Positions 26,648 through 35,897 of a DNA stretch of 64,000 nt are shown here, piece by piece. This DNA is from Corticicoccus populi. GTDB taxonomy: Bacteria; Bacillota; Bacilli; Staphylococcales; Salinicoccaceae. The position numbers were made by a program, and so were the translations under genes. Position 1 is the stretch's first letter. Each line of letters begins with the position of its first letter. Under the pieces are notes generated by a model. That model had not been told where the DNA came from, did no database searches, and was given only the letters and a program-made list of their open reading frames with translations. The stretch is from contig NZ_JBHUOQ010000001.1 in assembly GCF_042686195.1 (NCBI RefSeq), positions 310,001-374,000 of the forward strand, in the 5' to 3' direction.

Positions 26648-27415
26648 ATGTTTAACTTTGTCGATAAAGTTGCGGTAGTAACCGGCGGGGCTTCAGGGAT
26701 CGGTTATGCTATAACAGAGCAGTTGATTAAGAGCGGGGCTAAAGTAGCTGTAGGGGATTTAAACAACGATAAAATGAAAGCGCTGACAGAAAAATTTGGT
26801 AAAGATGTGATTACAGTGAATGCGGATGTTACTGTGGAAAAAGACATGAAGCAGCTTGTTGATACGGCTGTTAAAGAATTCGGCCGTCTTGATATGGGAT
26901 TTAATGTTGCGGGGCTTAGTAAGCCGGGATTGATTATGGAACAGGATTATAAAGACTGGAAGAAAACAGTGGAGATTGTATTGGACGGTATCTTTCTTGC
27001 GATGAAATATCAGGCAGCCGCTATGAAAGACCACGGGGGTTCGATTCTGAATATATCCTCATTGAATGCCCACGTGCCTATGTTTTACGGTGCGGCATAT
27101 GCATCAGCAAAGGCAGGGGTGGAAATGCTGACAAAAAATGCAGCATTGGAATTTGCCGAGTATAAAATACGTGTAAATGTCATTCTTCCCGGTCTTGTAG
27201 AAACACCGCTCACTGCTCAATTTTTTGAAAATGAAGCACTGCACGAGGCGTTTATGGAGAGAATCCCCGAGCAAAGGGCGGCACAACCTGTAGAAATAGC
27301 AGAACCTGCTTTATATCTTGCTTCTGACAAGGCAAGTTATATTAACGGCACAAGCCTTGTAGTCGACGGCGGATGGGAAATTACAGGGTATCCGAATCTG
27401 AATCAGTACATGTGA
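26648..27415 (+). CDS. SDR-family oxidoreductase
   Basis: A 255-residue classical short-chain dehydrogenase: TGGASGIGYA cofactor loop, GFNVAG in place of NNAG, Ser in LNISSLNAH, and YASAK. The ending SYINGTSLVVDGGW is typical. It has a GGGGAGGG ribosome binding site. It shares about the usual SDR level of similarity with the gene at 20168, so it is not a recent copy. Substrate unknown. Single gene with its own terminator. Confidence 0.85.
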   Translation: MFNFVDKVAVVTGGASGIGYAITEQLIKSGAKVAVGDLNNDKMKALTEKFGKDVITVNADVTVEKDMKQLVDTAVKEFGRLDMGFNVAGLSKPGLIMEQDYKDWKKTVEIVLDGIFLAMKYQAAAMKDHGGSILNISSLNAHVPMFYGAAYASAKAGVEMLTKNAALEFAEYKIRVNVILPGLVETPLTAQFFENEALHEAFMERIPEQRAAQPVEIAEPALYLASDKASYINGTSLVVDGGWEITGYPNLNQYM

Positions 27416-27417
27416 GT

Positions 27418-27463
27418 AAACAATAGTCTGTGGCAGTATTATATGTTACAGACTATTGTTTTT
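27418..27463 (+). terminator. Rho-independent terminator
   Basis: Perfect 14-base arms AAACAATAGTCTGT (27418-27431) and ACAGACTATTGTTT (27448-27461) with a T tail. Confidence 0.8.
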
Positions 27464-27508
27464 AATGTTATTATAGTGCAATACAATATATGACATATGG
27501 AGGGGCGT

Positions 27509-29155
27509 ATGAGTGAAGTAAGTATTGATAAGATTCATTTTAATCGTGATGAGATACTTAATTTAAAGTATAAATCATATAATAATTTTCCATTAATATA
27601 TATTTTGCATCATCAAGGCAAACGTACAGCATATATAGGTGAATCTTTCCAAATCAGAAACCGGTTAAATACACATTTGAGAGATGATCTTAAAAAACGT
27701 CTGAAAGAAGTTCTTTTAATATCACATGAGAAATTTCATCAGTCGGCGACATATAATATTGAAACAAATTTGATTAATTATTTTATCGCGGATCAGAAAT
27801 ACCAATTATTAAACAAGAGTCAGATTACCCAGTCGGTTACACATAATTACTATAATAAAAGTGAATACCATCATAATATATTCAATGATATATGGGAAAA
27901 GCTGAAAAATGATGAGCTGGTAGATAATACACTTGAACATCTGCAGAATAAGGATATTTTTAAGCTTTCACCTTACAAAGAATTATCAGAGTCGCAGGTG
28001 GAGCTGAAAGGGCGGATTATTGAGTTTTGTAAAACCAACATCAACGGGGAGAATAAGGCAGTATTTTTTATACATGGAGAAGCGGGAACGGGAAAAAGTG
28101 TGGTTCTCAGTTCAACGTTTAATGCAATACAGGATCTGTCAAAAGAAGAGGACTCAGAGTTCAAGGGTACTGAGAATCATCTTCTTGTAAATCATCAGGA
28201 AATGATTAAAACATACGAATCAATCTCTAAAAGTCTTCCGAATTTAAAGAAGAAAAATTTTATGAAACCAACACCGTTTATCAATGCTGTTGAAAAAGGG
28301 AAAATTAAATCGGATATCACTCTTGTTGATGAGGCGCACCTCTTACTTTCGAGACCGGACAAGTTTAATGCTTATAACGGTGAAAATCAGCTGCAGGATA
28401 TTATTAATCTAAGTAAGGTGACGATTGTTGTATTTGATGAAAAGCAATTTTTAAAATTGAAAAGCTTCTGGTCACAGAATCTTTTGGAAGAAGCGGGTAG
28501 TAGTCATCATGTCGAAAGATATCAGCTGACCGATCAGTTCAGAATTCAGGCAGAGCAGCCAGTCATCGAATGGATTGATCAATTTGTTGATAAGAAAGTT
28601 TGTCCTGTGCCGGTTACTGAGGGTGATTATGAACTGAAGATATTTAACCATGCCGGTGCAATGTTTGAGGAAATTGCAAAAAAGGATAAGGAACATCAAC
28701 TTTCACGAGTCGTGGCAACTTTTGATTATGAGCATAAAAAGGACGGCGGATCATATTATGTTGAAGAACCTGGATTTAAGGGTCTATGGAATCGAACAAC
28801 GTATAAAGAAACTTGGGCGGAACATCCTGACACAATCAAGGAGGTCGGTTCAATTTATACTATCCAGGGATTTGATTTAAATTATGTCGGTGTAATACTC
28901 GGTCCCTCTGTATCATATGATGAGGATAAGAAGCAGCTTAAAATTCTTACTGAAAAATATCAGGATAAAGAAGCTTTTCGTGAATCAAGAACATTAAAGG
29001 CAGAGTATCATACAGGAAAGGGTAAAGAGCAGATTATTTTGAACTCAATTAATGTATTGATGAAACGCGGCGTCAAAGGGCTTTATATATACGCCAGCGA
29101 TAAAAAATTACGAAAAGTTTTAAACGATAATTATTTTGGAGATGAGCAGTTATGA
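27509..29155 (+). CDS. GIY-YIG nuclease domain fused to DUF2075 helicase-like ATPase
   Basis: A 548-residue two-domain protein. Residues about 20-110 form a GIY-YIG nuclease-like domain: LIYILHHQG, TAYIGESFQIRNRLNTHL with the conserved Arg, and Glu in YNIETNLINYF. Residues about 150-545 are a DUF2075 ATPase related to superfamily 1 helicases: Walker A HGEAGTGKSVV, Walker B ITLVDEAHLL, LTDQFRIQ, VGSIYTIQGFDLNYVGVILG and LMKRGVKGLYIYASDKKLR. The ATG at 27509 follows GGAGGGG. It overlaps a MazG-like gene by four bases. Nuclease plus motor plus nucleotide hydrolase suggests a DNA- or phage-directed function (inference). Confidence 0.8.
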   Translation: MSEVSIDKIHFNRDEILNLKYKSYNNFPLIYILHHQGKRTAYIGESFQIRNRLNTHLRDDLKKRLKEVLLISHEKFHQSATYNIETNLINYFIADQKYQLLNKSQITQSVTHNYYNKSEYHHNIFNDIWEKLKNDELVDNTLEHLQNKDIFKLSPYKELSESQVELKGRIIEFCKTNINGENKAVFFIHGEAGTGKSVVLSSTFNAIQDLSKEEDSEFKGTENHLLVNHQEMIKTYESISKSLPNLKKKNFMKPTPFINAVEKGKIKSDITLVDEAHLLLSRPDKFNAYNGENQLQDIINLSKVTIVVFDEKQFLKLKSFWSQNLLEEAGSSHHVERYQLTDQFRIQAEQPVIEWIDQFVDKKVCPVPVTEGDYELKIFNHAGAMFEEIAKKDKEHQLSRVVATFDYEHKKDGGSYYVEEPGFKGLWNRTTYKETWAEHPDTIKEVGSIYTIQGFDLNYVGVILGPSVSYDEDKKQLKILTEKYQDKEAFRESRTLKAEYHTGKGKEQIILNSINVLMKRGVKGLYIYASDKKLRKVLNDNYFGDEQL

Positions 29156-29448
29156 ATGAACTAATTACGGCAATTAATCAGTTCAGAGATGAAAGAAATT
29201 GGAGACAATATCATAATTCAAAGGATCTGGCACTTTCTTTGTCTTTAGAAGCGTCTGAGCTTCTGGAGAATTATCAATGGATATCTGCTGAGGAAGGTAA
29301 TGAGAAATATAGAGAAAACATTAAAGATGAACTGGCAGACGTTTTTATTTATGGATTAATGTTTGCAGATGATCTCGATATCGATGTTGAAGAAGCGATA
29401 TTACAGAAGCTCGAAAAGAACAGGGTGAAATATCCGGTAAACGATTGA
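29152..29448 (+). CDS. MazG-like nucleotide pyrophosphohydrolase
   Basis: A 98-residue all-alpha NTP pyrophosphohydrolase of the MazG-like/RS21-C6 type. The metal-binding ExxE and ExxD motifs are present in LEASELLENYQW and KDELADVFIYGL, about 30 residues apart. Such enzymes hydrolyse dNTPs or modified nucleotides to monophosphates. The ATGA overlap with the upstream GIY-YIG/DUF2075 gene shows translational coupling, so the two proteins probably act in one process. Confidence 0.87.
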   Translation: MNELITAINQFRDERNWRQYHNSKDLALSLSLEASELLENYQWISAEEGNEKYRENIKDELADVFIYGLMFADDLDIDVEEAILQKLEKNRVKYPVND

Positions 29449-29457
29449 GGTGGGTGT

Positions 29458-29892
29458 ATGATTAGTGAAATGAAGCTGTCTGATGTCAGTACTGCCGCGG
29501 AACTTGCATTGAAACTTTGGCCGGAAGGGACGATTGAATTGTTTATCGAAGAGATGAATGATCTGCTTAGTGACTCTGAGGCAGTTGTATATTTGAAATA
29601 TGCAGATGAAAATGTGGTAGGCTTTGCACACTGTCAGCTTAGAAATGACTATGTTGAAGGTACAGATTCCAGTCCGGTGGGTTATTTGGAGGGCATATAT
29701 GTAAGTGAGCCGTTTAGAAAGCAGGGTATAGCAGGGGAACTGATTAGAGCCTGTGAAGGCTTCGCAGCCCGAAATGGATGCACAGAATTTGCAAGTGACT
29801 GTGAAATTGACAATGATGATAGTGCAAAAATGCATTTGAAACTTGGGTTTACAGAGGCAGGCAGGATTATTCACTTTAAGAAAACATTATAA
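29458..29892 (+). CDS. Aminoglycoside 6'-N-acetyltransferase-like GNAT protein
   Basis: A 144-residue acetyltransferase. The stretch YVEGTDSSPVGYLEGIYV, then FRKQGIAGELIRACEGFA, GCTEFASDCEIDN and the end GFTEAGRIIHFKK closely resemble the AAC(6')-Ig/Ih type enzymes of Acinetobacter as recalled, which acetylate the 6'-amine of kanamycin-type aminoglycosides. Whether this protein confers resistance cannot be known from sequence. It begins nine bases after the MazG-like gene with a GAGGTGGG site, so it may share that transcript. A strong terminator follows. A decayed copy of its 3' part lies at 32209. Confidence 0.72.
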   Translation: MISEMKLSDVSTAAELALKLWPEGTIELFIEEMNDLLSDSEAVVYLKYADENVVGFAHCQLRNDYVEGTDSSPVGYLEGIYVSEPFRKQGIAGELIRACEGFAARNGCTEFASDCEIDNDDSAKMHLKLGFTEAGRIIHFKKTL

Positions 29893-29908
29893 TCATTCAC
29901 TGCGAAAT

Positions 29909-29944
29909 AAAGAATCCGACGGAATATTCCGCCGGATTCTTTAT
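29909..29944. terminator. Rho-independent terminator
   Basis: A 16-base stem with one G-U pair, AAAGAATCCGACGGAA (29909-29924) with TTCCGCCGGATTCTTT (29927-29942). It also faces the convergent 5'-nucleotidase gene. A near copy occurs at 32283. Confidence 0.8.
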
Positions 29945-29986
29945 AATATATATCTTTTTTACTCAAACCATTTAATAAAGAGCCTG

Positions 29987-32056
29987 CTAAGGTAAAAGCA
30001 GTGTCTGCTCAGCATAAATCATATCTGCATTTTCTATATTATTTGCCTGAGCTAATTCTTCAACTGTGGTGCCATAAATATTAGCAAGAGAGGATAAAGT
30101 ATCACCTCTTTGGATTTTAACCTTATTACCAGAAAGTTCCCCAGCTTCATCATCTTCAGCGGTTTCTCCTATTTCATTATAGACAGCAACATAAAATTCG
30201 CCTCTAGTCATACCTTCATCATAGATATCATTTATCTTTGCTTTATCTTCTATTTCCTTGGCTTCGGAACTATCTATATTTTCAAGGCCGTTTTCCGATT
30301 CAATATTGGTCGACTCACCATCTTCTGAAGAATTTAATTCAATTATGTCATTGTTTGCTAAATATTTTACTGCCTGATATTCCTCTGAATTATTATCTAT
30401 CCCTTTGATTTCCCAATAAGGTCTGTCTTCAGATGTAATTACTCCATTTTGAACATTAACAATATAATCTATCGCCATAGATCTTATTGTTCCTTCTGCT
30501 TCACCTCGTTCAATGGTTGAAACCCAAATTGGTTCAAAAGACTTGTCTTCAAAAATTCCGCCTTCACTTAATAACTGATCCAAACGATATTGATTCATCC
30601 CGACTTTTACAACAACATCATCTTCCAGTGGTTCTCCTGTCTCTTCAAAGACCACATCCTGAATGCGTTCTCCATACTCTTTAGTTAAATCAATCGTATA
30701 ATTCAACCCGCCAAAGGTATCATATGTACTGTACTTTGATGCGCGTCTTTCAGGGTTAAAACTTACAGTGATATCTCCAGGTTGAAGTGTATTAAAATAA
30801 TCTGCAGACCATTCCATATAAGTTCTTAATTCTTCCCCGGTCATTTCAAAGACGGAGGTTTCTCCAAGAACAAAAGTATAGTTATAATTGATGTCCTTTT
30901 TATGGATAACATCATCATCCAGTTCATGATTCATTTCTGTTAATGTTGCAGTCACATCTGCCCCGCTGTAATATAATTGAACTTCATTATAAAAACGATT
31001 GATAGGAGTAGAATACATAAAATCATAAGGGACATCCGGTAATTCATCATCATGAGTCATCGGAACGCCTTCAACTGTTCCTAATACTGTATTAGCATCA
31101 TCCCGAGCACGTTGGTGTTCCTCAGACAACAAGTTTTCAAATTCAGTGTCTCTTTCAAATTCAGAAGCTTCAACTGTTTCTGATTCAACCGCCACTTCTC
31201 CGTTTGATTTATCTACACTAATATCGATAACAGAAAGATAGTTCGCATAGGCGTCAGGTTCAGTGATAACCACATCATTGATTACTTCCTGACTGATATT
31301 TTCATGCATATGTCCTGCTATCACAGCATCCAGTTCAGGAACTGCATTGACTAAATCTTCAACCCCTGTGTTTGGGATGTTATTCTCATTTTCTAAACCC
31401 ATGTGCATAACGCCTACAAAAACATCAGCTTTTCCCTCTAACTCAGCCATCACTTTTTTAGTTTCTTCAACAGGATCGTGTATATCTAAATGATCACCTA
31501 AATCACTGTCCTTGTTAAACAACATTGTCGTTGGCGTTGTCATTCCAATCAAAGCAACTTTGACTCCCTCTTTTTCAATGATTTGGTAGCCTTCTGTGAT
31601 TTGTTCGCCATCCTTCATTTCGAGGTTACCTGCTAATACAGGATTATTAAATTGTGAAACAACATTCTTTAATACTTCAGCGCCAAAATCAAATTCATGA
31701 TTCCCTAATACCCAGGTGTCATATTCTAGTTCATTCAACATCCTCACACCCGGATGATCGTTTTCCTCAGAAAACATATCAATATTATTCCCTTGTATCA
31801 AATCCCCGGCATCAACTAAAATAACATTATCCCGCGTTTCTCGATAATCTTTTATTGCTGTAGAAAGCTGACTCAAACTTCCGTCCTCTATTTCTTCATC
31901 AATTTCATAATCCCACGGCATTAAAAAACCATGTACATCTGATGTTCCCAGAATAGTAATATCTACAGTGGAATCATTCGCTTCTGCAGCGTATGTATTA
32001 AAACCGCTTGTACTAAAAACAAGCCCTATAACCAATAATCCTATTATTTTCTTCAT
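29987..32056 (-). CDS. Secreted 5'-nucleotidase / 2',3'-cyclic phosphodiesterase with LysM domain
   Basis: A 689-residue exported protein. After a signal peptide (residues 1-23) comes a metallophosphatase domain (TILGTSDVHGFL, LVDAGDLIQGN, LGNHEFDFG, VIAGHMHEN), then a 5'-nucleotidase C-terminal domain (about 325-520) with ETSVFEMTGEELR. A region with S-layer-homology-like remnants (YQAVKYLANNDIIEL, MTRGEFYVAVYNEIG) precedes a C-terminal LysM repeat (VKIQRGDTLSSLANIYGTTVEEL) that should anchor it to peptidoglycan. It probably releases phosphate and nucleosides from extracellular nucleotides. Single gene. Confidence 0.9.
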   Translation of the reverse strand: MKKIIGLLVIGLVFSTSGFNTYAAEANDSTVDITILGTSDVHGFLMPWDYEIDEEIEDGSLSQLSTAIKDYRETRDNVILVDAGDLIQGNNIDMFSEENDHPGVRMLNELEYDTWVLGNHEFDFGAEVLKNVVSQFNNPVLAGNLEMKDGEQITEGYQIIEKEGVKVALIGMTTPTTMLFNKDSDLGDHLDIHDPVEETKKVMAELEGKADVFVGVMHMGLENENNIPNTGVEDLVNAVPELDAVIAGHMHENISQEVINDVVITEPDAYANYLSVIDISVDKSNGEVAVESETVEASEFERDTEFENLLSEEHQRARDDANTVLGTVEGVPMTHDDELPDVPYDFMYSTPINRFYNEVQLYYSGADVTATLTEMNHELDDDVIHKKDINYNYTFVLGETSVFEMTGEELRTYMEWSADYFNTLQPGDITVSFNPERRASKYSTYDTFGGLNYTIDLTKEYGERIQDVVFEETGEPLEDDVVVKVGMNQYRLDQLLSEGGIFEDKSFEPIWVSTIERGEAEGTIRSMAIDYIVNVQNGVITSEDRPYWEIKGIDNNSEEYQAVKYLANNDIIELNSSEDGESTNIESENGLENIDSSEAKEIEDKAKINDIYDEGMTRGEFYVAVYNEIGETAEDDEAGELSGNKVKIQRGDTLSSLANIYGTTVEELAQANNIENADMIYAEQTLLLP

Positions 32057-32208
32057 TTTTCCAAACCTTTCTTTTTATTTGTATACTTAAAATATACCAT
32101 ATTGATATGTAGGGGTTTGCATAAAGTTAATAGTTTGTGTAAATGAGGTAGTAGAAAAAGGAAAGTATATCTGAAATACTCCGTAGTCATTTTAGAGGGC
32201 AGGGGACA

Positions 32209-32282
32209 GCCGGACTGGTTAGAGTATGTGAAGGCTTCACATATTGAAATGGGTATACCGAATTTGTAAGTGACTGTGAAAT
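32209..32282 (+). pseudogene. Relic of the AAC(6')-like acetyltransferase gene (3' part)
   Basis: This stretch aligns without gaps to 29734-29807 inside the acetyltransferase gene, with about 57 of 74 bases identical by hand count. No open frame remains. Directly after it comes a near copy of the terminator at 29909, with the last 85 bases or so of the gene missing. It is therefore the remnant of a duplicated or older copy, on the other side of the 5'-nucleotidase gene. Confidence 0.7.
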
Positions 32283-32316
32283 AAAAAATCCAGCGGATAT
32301 TCCGCCGGATTTTTTA
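32283..32316. terminator. Bidirectional terminator after mtlD
   Basis: AAAAAATCCAGCGGA pairs with TCCGCCGGATTTTTT with one mismatch; runs of A and T on the two sides. It resembles the hairpin at 29909. Confidence 0.75.
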
Positions 32317-32322
32317 TATTGA

Positions 32323-33426
32323 TTACTGTTTAATATCTGCGATTAAATCTGAAGGCAGTCCGCTGTGTTCGGATAGAAATGCATCCAGTCCTTTATCTTC
32401 GATCTGTTTGTTCATTTCTGCCTGCTCTGGGTCCTCTGTATTATCGAATTTTAGAGCATAGCCGACAAGTTTGGATAATGCATGATGCTCCAATCCTTCT
32501 CTGTGAAGGTAAAGAAGCGGTTTAATTATACGGTCATTCGGACCGAGTTTTCTTAACACACCGCGCCCGACACGATTTAAATCATCCGAAAGATGTGTGT
32601 TTTTAAAGCGCTCAATGATTTTTTCAATATATGCACGCTGCTCTTCTTCGGAGAAGTCATACTTATTTGTTAAATATAACGCCGTTTCATTCAACACTTT
32701 GTTCAGGAAGTTTGTAACTTCCTCATTCTGCATTGCTTCGGATACTGTTTCAATATTTAATGTGCGGCCGAAATAAGCAATGGCCACATGTCCTGTGTTA
32801 ACAGTGAAAAGTTTTCGCTCAATGTAAGGCATCAACTCGGAAACATACGTTACACCGTCCAGTTTATTACTGCCGAGCCATGCGTTTTCTTCGATTACCC
32901 ATTCAAAGAACGGCTCAACTTTCACATCAAGGATGTTTTCGTTGGTTTGAATCGGAACAATACGGTCGACTGCTGAATTTGGAAAGCCGACAATGTTCTC
33001 ATCAAGATCCGGTATTTCATTTAAAACAGCTTCCTTTAGAACATTTGTTGCCATTACCGCATTCTCACATGCAATAATGTTTAAAGGTCTGTGGTCCTCT
33101 GAACGTTCTTTAAGGTGAGGAATAATAGATTTTGCGATAATCGGCAGGATATTGACACCGACTGCAGTAGTGATAATATCCGCTTCCAATACGGCTTCTT
33201 TTAACTTATCCGGCTGTTCGGCAGTGTTAATACCGCTGACATTTTCAACTGTATAGCTGTCACCATTTTCGGCGGCAATGTTCACAGTATAGGATGTGTC
33301 ACGGTTTAACGCATCAATAATTTCCTTATTTACATCGGCAAATGTAACTGAATATCCATTGTCGCTCAGGACTTTACCTATAAATCCACGGCCGATATTG
33401 CCTGCACCAAAATGGAGGGCTTTCAT
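32323..33426 (-). CDS. mtlD: Mannitol-1-phosphate 5-dehydrogenase
   Basis: Oxidises mannitol-1-phosphate to fructose-6-phosphate with NAD+, the step after PTS uptake. The start MKALHFGAGNIGRGFIGKVL contains the NAD-binding motif and matches the family, so the ATG at 33426 (one base after the mtlF stop, preceded by GTGAGG) is chosen over longer frames. NTGHVAIAYFGR and FKNTHLSDDLNRVGR are conserved active-site regions. 367 residues, normal. Last gene of the mannitol operon. Confidence 0.95.
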   Translation of the reverse strand: MKALHFGAGNIGRGFIGKVLSDNGYSVTFADVNKEIIDALNRDTSYTVNIAAENGDSYTVENVSGINTAEQPDKLKEAVLEADIITTAVGVNILPIIAKSIIPHLKERSEDHRPLNIIACENAVMATNVLKEAVLNEIPDLDENIVGFPNSAVDRIVPIQTNENILDVKVEPFFEWVIEENAWLGSNKLDGVTYVSELMPYIERKLFTVNTGHVAIAYFGRTLNIETVSEAMQNEEVTNFLNKVLNETALYLTNKYDFSEEEQRAYIEKIIERFKNTHLSDDLNRVGRGVLRKLGPNDRIIKPLLYLHREGLEHHALSKLVGYALKFDNTEDPEQAEMNKQIEDKGLDAFLSEHSGLPSDLIADIKQ

Positions 33427-33427
33427 A

Positions 33428-33859
33428 TTATACGTCCTCACTTTCAAACAGCTCAATAATTTCATCAGCTGAGGATGCATTAATGACTTTTTCGGCATTC
33501 TCTTCTTCAGAGAAGATAATTGCGATTTTTTGAAGCAGTTCTAAATGTTCATCACCTTTTCCGGCAATACCGAGAACAATTTTAGCTTCATTTCCGTCAA
33601 AATCAACACCGTCCGGCAGCTGCACAAGTGAGAGGCCGCTTGAGATGACTGAAGTTTTTCCTTCATCAGTGCCGTGTGGAATCGCAAGACCGTTACCCAT
33701 GAAAGTGGATACGACTTTTTCACGATCAAGCATTGAATCAACATACGCCGGTTCTACAGCACCTTGATCAACTAAAATCTGACCCGCCAGCTTTACAGCT
33801 TCCTCTTTTGTAGATGCTTTTTCGTTCAACTTAATATTTTCTTTTTTAATCATAATCAT
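33428..33859 (-). CDS. mtlF: PTS mannitol transporter subunit EIIA
   Basis: A 143-residue EIIA of the mannitol/fructose family. The phosphorylated His lies in GNGLAIPHGTDEGK. It accepts phosphate from HPr and passes it to MtlA. Two in-frame ATGs are possible (33859, overlapping the mtlR stop, and 33853); AAAGGA is better spaced for the second. mtlD follows one base after its stop. Confidence 0.93.
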   Translation of the reverse strand: MIMIKKENIKLNEKASTKEEAVKLAGQILVDQGAVEPAYVDSMLDREKVVSTFMGNGLAIPHGTDEGKTSVISSGLSLVQLPDGVDFDGNEAKIVLGIAGKGDEHLELLQKIAIIFSEEENAEKVINASSADEIIELFESEDV

Positions 33860-35862
33860 TTGTCCTTTCTGTAACTGTATTTAATATAATTTTTAATTGT
33901 GGTATCAATCGTATAATCACCGAGTACTTTACTGATATCCTGATGATTCTCACCGAGAAGGACACTGATTTCACTAATCAATCCATCAATCAGGGTATCA
34001 TTCGGCGCAAGAATAAGGACTTGATAATTCACTTCTTTAATATCATTATGATAGTTCTTATCCATTATGCCGTCTTCATTGTAGATGATAAACAACTGAT
34101 GTCTCGTGATGACTTCTGATTTCAGGTGGGGGAATGAAAACCCGTTTTCTCCGATGATAAATCCTGTTTTTTGATACCTGTCCTTTAACGTATTCATGAT
34201 AGATGAAATATCATTAAAATCTGCATACTGAAGCAGAATATCTTCCAGATTATCCAGCGCATGAACAGCTTCAGTATCTACGTTAATCATTTTTTTAAAA
34301 TGAAATAATTCTGAAGCCTGCAGAACCTTATCGACATCAACATCTACTGAAGACTCTACCCCTCCTTTAGGCGGTTTGAAACTTAGTTCAGTCTGAACAG
34401 TCGATATGAAGTCGGAAATCTTTTTAATGTCATGGTCGTCAAGAAGCGGATTCACCAGTATATAATTTTCAAGGTCGAGCGGCACAGTGCTCAATATGAG
34501 CTCACCCTCTGAGATATCTGCATCACCAAGTTCTGAAATAGACAGTTCTTGTTTGATAGATATATTTTGAAATTTAGACTGAAGCTGGCTTGAGAGAATT
34601 CTGCTTGTGCCGATTCCGGAAGAGCAGACGGTAGTGACCTCAATTAAAGGATTAGCCTTTAAAATACCACCGAAGTGGATGGTCAAAAATCCGATTTCAG
34701 CTTCATCCAGTGAATGAAAGCCGAATACTTCCTTAAAAGCATCTCCGCTCGCCTGAAACAATTCCGGATACTGTTCTTTAATAATATCGAGGAGGGGATT
34801 GGTGGTAATGATTCCCGACTCCAGACGATGCAGTGTCGGCTCAATATGAAGAATTAATCCTTCTTTTAGTTCAGGATACGAGTGAAAGGGATAGTGAAAA
34901 TCGATGCTTACTTTTTGAATGAATTCCACAGTGTGTTTTTCAACATCTTCCATGCTGAACTGATTCTGAGATTTTCTCCTGCTTCCCCGCAGGTGCATCG
35001 TGATAAAATAGACTTCCTCATCCGGAAGTGAAATACTGAATTCTTCTTCTATTTTGCTGGTTAATCCTTTTGAGACTTCAAATTCCTGTGTATCTTTAAG
35101 TTCATCCTTAATACTCGATTTAATCTCAACGACTTGTGTATTTAACGTCCGGTCAATTGCCAGAACAATGTGGAGTGTTAAGTTTAAATAGGCATTTTCC
35201 GTCAACTGGTAGGGCAGGACATCGAGTTCATCCATCAACAGGCGCTCTACTTTAAATATATTATCAATTTCAAGAATACCGAGCAGTTTATTGTTAATCA
35301 GTGAACTGAATACGAAATTATTTTCAATGACAGAATAGATACTGTTGGAATTCAATTCGCCAATCATCATATTCGTCAGGAAATCCTGTTTATTTAAAGT
35401 GTTTCCGATCAGCTGGACACCGACGTTTCTCTCTTTGACGATGGACAGATCAAAAGGTGAGAGTGAGGTGTTCAGTTTATTAATCAAGTCATCCAGCATA
35501 TGCTCACTGATTCCGAGTTCTACTGCCAGTGCGCTTTTTTTAATACCGCTTGGATTAATCATTAAATGATAAACGAGTGCCACCTTTTTCTCTTCTTCAC
35601 TTAAATCTTTATCTGCATTGGATGCGATATATTTTGTGAGTGTGTCCCGTTCGAGTGAATTGATATCAATTCTAATCCCTTTTCTGTACTCACTTTCAAG
35701 ATGGATATTTAAAGACTCCAGCGTTTGTTTCACATTTTTAAGTTCCCTGTGGACCGTCCTTGATGATACGCCGAGTTTTGAAGCGATTTCCTTAATAAGC
35801 AGAAAGGTGCCGTTATGATATATAAGTTCGCTGATAATTTTCTTTTCTCTGGAACTAATCAT
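33856..35862 (-). CDS. mtlR: Mannitol operon transcriptional activator MtlR
   Basis: A 668-residue PRD-type activator. Domains in order: helix-turn-helix pair (LIKEIASKLGVSSRTVHRELK near residue 20; SALAVELGISEHMLDDLINKL), PRD1 and PRD2 (about 185-400), an EIIB-Gat-like domain with the Cys motif VCSSGIGTSR, and an EIIA-like domain with the His in GENGFSFPHLK. Its activity in relatives is set by phosphorylation by HPr and EII proteins. It lies between mtlA and mtlF, as in Staphylococcus. A matching palindrome is found upstream of mtlA. Confidence 0.93.
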   Translation of the reverse strand: MISSREKKIISELIYHNGTFLLIKEIASKLGVSSRTVHRELKNVKQTLESLNIHLESEYRKGIRIDINSLERDTLTKYIASNADKDLSEEEKKVALVYHLMINPSGIKKSALAVELGISEHMLDDLINKLNTSLSPFDLSIVKERNVGVQLIGNTLNKQDFLTNMMIGELNSNSIYSVIENNFVFSSLINNKLLGILEIDNIFKVERLLMDELDVLPYQLTENAYLNLTLHIVLAIDRTLNTQVVEIKSSIKDELKDTQEFEVSKGLTSKIEEEFSISLPDEEVYFITMHLRGSRRKSQNQFSMEDVEKHTVEFIQKVSIDFHYPFHSYPELKEGLILHIEPTLHRLESGIITTNPLLDIIKEQYPELFQASGDAFKEVFGFHSLDEAEIGFLTIHFGGILKANPLIEVTTVCSSGIGTSRILSSQLQSKFQNISIKQELSISELGDADISEGELILSTVPLDLENYILVNPLLDDHDIKKISDFISTVQTELSFKPPKGGVESSVDVDVDKVLQASELFHFKKMINVDTEAVHALDNLEDILLQYADFNDISSIMNTLKDRYQKTGFIIGENGFSFPHLKSEVITRHQLFIIYNEDGIMDKNYHNDIKEVNYQVLILAPNDTLIDGLISEISVLLGENHQDISKVLGDYTIDTTIKNYIKYSYRKDK

Positions 35863-35897
35863 AAAGGCACCCCCTTGTTATTTAATTTAATATTATT

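Noticed and set aside
26648..27415. Considered as a duplicate of the SDR gene at 20168
   Set aside because: Beyond the shared SDR motifs the sequences differ throughout; not a recent duplication.
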